DNA of 6,729 bases from Phycisphaerales bacterium (GTDB lineage Bacteria > Planctomycetota > Phycisphaerae > Phycisphaerales > UBA1924): contig JAESSR010000261.1 of NCBI GenBank assembly GCA_016764015.1, forward strand, positions 1 to 6,729, written 5' to 3'. The notes beneath the pieces are model-generated. The model was not told where the DNA came from. It worked only from the letters and a program-made list of their open reading frames with translations, and did no database searches. Position numbers and translations under genes: made by a program. Every line of letters begins with the position of its first letter. The stretch's first letter is position 1. This document shows positions 5,021-6,729 of the stretch, one piece after another.

Positions 5021-6696
5021 CTCAGATTTGCGTCCCTTTGATGGTTGAGGATCATTCCGAAACACTCCGCGATGCGACGCTAGCCGCAGAGCATGGCGCG
5101 GACATGGTTGAGTTGCGGGTTGATGTATTCTTTGAAGACCGATCCGACGATGAGAGTGGAACGGTAGAGCAGTTGCAGGATCGGATTGATCGGATTCTCG
5201 ATCTCGTTGAGGTCTCGCCACTACCCTGTATTGTCACTTGTCGCCCCCACTGGGAGGGCGGCGAGTATCACGGCGATGACGACGAACGCGTTGCGCTCTT
5301 CGAGGCGCTGGGCACCTCCGACACACCCCCGGCGTATATCGATGTGGAACTGGCGACCTACACACGATCGAAGAATATCCGTCAGAAGATCAACCTCGCG
5401 GTGAATCATCCCAAGCAGGTTCGGGCTGTGACAACTCGGCTGATTCTCTCATCGCACGACTTTGAAGGTCGCCCATCAGACCTCACACGCAAGATCATCG
5501 CGATGCAGGACGAACCGGCGTGCAGCGTGGTCAAGATCGCCTACCGCGCTCGGTCGATTCGGGACAACCTGGAGTTGTTCGAGATCCTTGCGGATCGTCA
5601 GAAGCCGACCATCGCGTTGTGCATGGGTGAGTTTGGACTCATGAGCCGAATCCTCGCGCCTAAGTTTGGTGGTTTTTTGACCTTTGCGAGTCTGCGGGAT
5701 GAATCGACGACCGCGCCGGGTCAGATCACGATTGATGAACTGCTGAATCTGTACCGTTTCCGCAGCATCACGACTGCCACCAAAGTCTACGGCATCATCG
5801 GCTGGCCGGTGACACAGTCGATGTCGCCGATGGTTCATAACGCGGGGTTTGAGCAGATCGGATGGGACGGGGTGTATGTGCCGATGCCTGTGGAGGGGAG
5901 TTATGAATCGTTCAAGGCGACAGTGCTGGCGATCACCGATGAATCACAAAAACTCAACTTTGAAGGAGCAAGCATCACTGTTCCTCATAAAGAGCATCTC
6001 GTTCAACTTATACCTGATGTTCATGAGCGAAACCATACTGAGCTTCCAGGGGCCGCAAACACAATCGCTTATGAGTTGGAAGAATGGGTTGATGAAGATG
6101 ATGTGTTCAATCGATACATCTGGGGGCCGCAAATTGCTAATACTGACACAATCGCGATTATGCGCCTTCTCTTAGAGTACTTAGGCACACTCAGTGGACA
6201 TCGGATAATGATATTCGGCGCAGGCGGTGTTGCCCGCGCTGTCATAGCTGAGACCGATCAGCGAAACAACACAACCTATATTGTGAATCGTGACCACCAG
6301 CGAGCTCTTGATCTTGCTGCAGAGATGACAAAGGATGACAAACCGTTTTCTCAATCTCGGGCTTACGCGATCGAATCGAGCGACATTAACAAGCACAACT
6401 GCGATCTCTACATCAACTGCACCCCCGTCGGCATGACCGACGGCCCGGACCCCGACGGGCTTTCGATCCCCATCCCCGACATGGACCAACTCGCACCCGA
6501 GACCGTGTTCTTTGATACGGTGTACAACCCGATCGAGACCCCGATGCTCAAGGCGGCCAAGGAGCGTGGGTATCGCACGATTGATGGGGTGCAGATGTTC
6601 GTCAAGCAAGCCGAGGCTCAGTTTGAGATTTGGACCGGGACATCGGCACCTGATGGGTTGTTTGATTCGTTGGTGCGAGAAAAACTGAGCACTTGA
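5017..6696 (+). CDS. aroDE: Bifunctional 3-dehydroquinate dehydratase (type I) / shikimate dehydrogenase
   Basis: A 559-residue fusion doing shikimate-pathway steps 3 and 4 (dehydroquinate to dehydroshikimate to shikimate). Residues 1-245 are type I dehydroquinase: ELRVD (E32), CRPHWEGG (R76), SHDF (catalytic H147), VVKIA (Schiff-base K173), SR (R211) and APGQ (Q236). Residues about 256-559 are AroE: GIIGWPVTQSMSPMVHN (S268, S270), SITVPHK (catalytic K325), GAANT (N348), NTD (D377), GAGGVARA (401-408, nucleotide loop), NCTPVGM, and DGVQMFVKQAEAQF. All expected catalytic residues are present. Oddities: about 13 extra acidic residues between GAANT and NTD, NRD in place of the NADP-binding NRT, and A380 where NTDxxG has Gly. 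The start ATG overlaps the fabZ-like stop (ATGA); the open frame reaches back to 4795, but the dehydroquinase fold begins right at MTQICVPL, so 5017 is firm. Such fusions are known from plants, chlamydiae and planctomycetes. A terminator-like hairpin follows. Confidence 0.96.
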   Translation: MTQICVPLMVEDHSETLRDATLAAEHGADMVELRVDVFFEDRSDDESGTVEQLQDRIDRILDLVEVSPLPCIVTCRPHWEGGEYHGDDDERVALFEALGTSDTPPAYIDVELATYTRSKNIRQKINLAVNHPKQVRAVTTRLILSSHDFEGRPSDLTRKIIAMQDEPACSVVKIAYRARSIRDNLELFEILADRQKPTIALCMGEFGLMSRILAPKFGGFLTFASLRDESTTAPGQITIDELLNLYRFRSITTATKVYGIIGWPVTQSMSPMVHNAGFEQIGWDGVYVPMPVEGSYESFKATVLAITDESQKLNFEGASITVPHKEHLVQLIPDVHERNHTELPGAANTIAYELEEWVDEDDVFNRYIWGPQIANTDTIAIMRLLLEYLGTLSGHRIMIFGAGGVARAVIAETDQRNNTTYIVNRDHQRALDLAAEMTKDDKPFSQSRAYAIESSDINKHNCDLYINCTPVGMTDGPDPDGLSIPIPDMDQLAPETVFFDTVYNPIETPMLKAAKERGYRTIDGVQMFVKQAEAQFEIWTGTSAPDGLFDSLVREKLST

Positions 6697-6707
6697 TTTC
6701 TTATCGC

Positions 6708-6729
6708 CTCCCCCGGGCTTCCGGGGGAG
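6708..6729 (+). terminator. GC-rich hairpin after aroDE, probable intrinsic terminator
   Basis: CTCCCCCGG (6708-6716) and CCGGGGGAG (6721-6729) form a perfect 9-bp stem with the loop GCTT, 11 bases after the aroDE stop. The window ends at the foot of the stem, so the T run that would complete an intrinsic terminator cannot be seen. Confidence 0.65.

Noticed and set aside
5476..5838. Antisense 120-codon ORF opposite the aroD half
   Set aside because: It lies wholly within a well-supported gene, has no recognisable motif, and is explained by codon bias.

Overview
This window shows six protein genes of ordinary bacterial metabolism and housekeeping, packed tightly, with about 38 to 150 bases of noncoding DNA at each strand change. 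A planctomycete of the Phycisphaerae type is the best guess. It rests on a fused AroD-AroE protein, a ThiE that appears to be the C-terminal half of a longer protein, the general scarcity of Shine-Dalgarno sequences, and GC in the mid-50% range. This is inference: no marker such as rRNA lies in the window.

Region by region. 1-714 (+) is the C-terminal part of thiamine-phosphate synthase; its frame is open to the left edge. 711-1943 (+) overlaps it by ATGA and encodes an M16-family zinc peptidase. A short convergent junction follows, carrying a small perfect hairpin over the peptidase stop codon. On the minus strand, read from right to left, recO (DNA repair) is followed after about 150 bases by an HDOD-domain protein with a degenerate GGDEF-like C-terminal domain. 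Between recO and the next plus-strand gene lies a composite palindrome of about 100 bp: two related hairpins in opposite orientation, bounded by perfect 17-bp inverted arms. 4598-5020 (+) encodes a FabZ-like hot-dog dehydratase and overlaps by ATGA with 5017-6696 (+), a bifunctional 3-dehydroquinate dehydratase/shikimate dehydrogenase. A strong GC-rich hairpin, probably a terminator, ends the window.

Functionally the genes are a mix: thiamine synthesis, proteolysis, signalling or regulation, recombinational repair, fatty-acid or acyl-chain chemistry, and steps 3 and 4 of the shikimate pathway. The two ATGA overlaps suggest translational coupling within the pairs thiE/M16 and fabZ-like/aroDE, but neither pair forms an obvious shared pathway.

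I found no defence system, mobile-element gene, CRISPR array, tRNA or rRNA. The most unusual item is the recO/fabZ intergenic palindrome. Secondary points of interest are the catalytically degenerate HDOD-GGDEF protein, the internal composition shift and acidic insertion in the AroE half of AroDE, and the loss of the zinc-finger cysteines in RecO.
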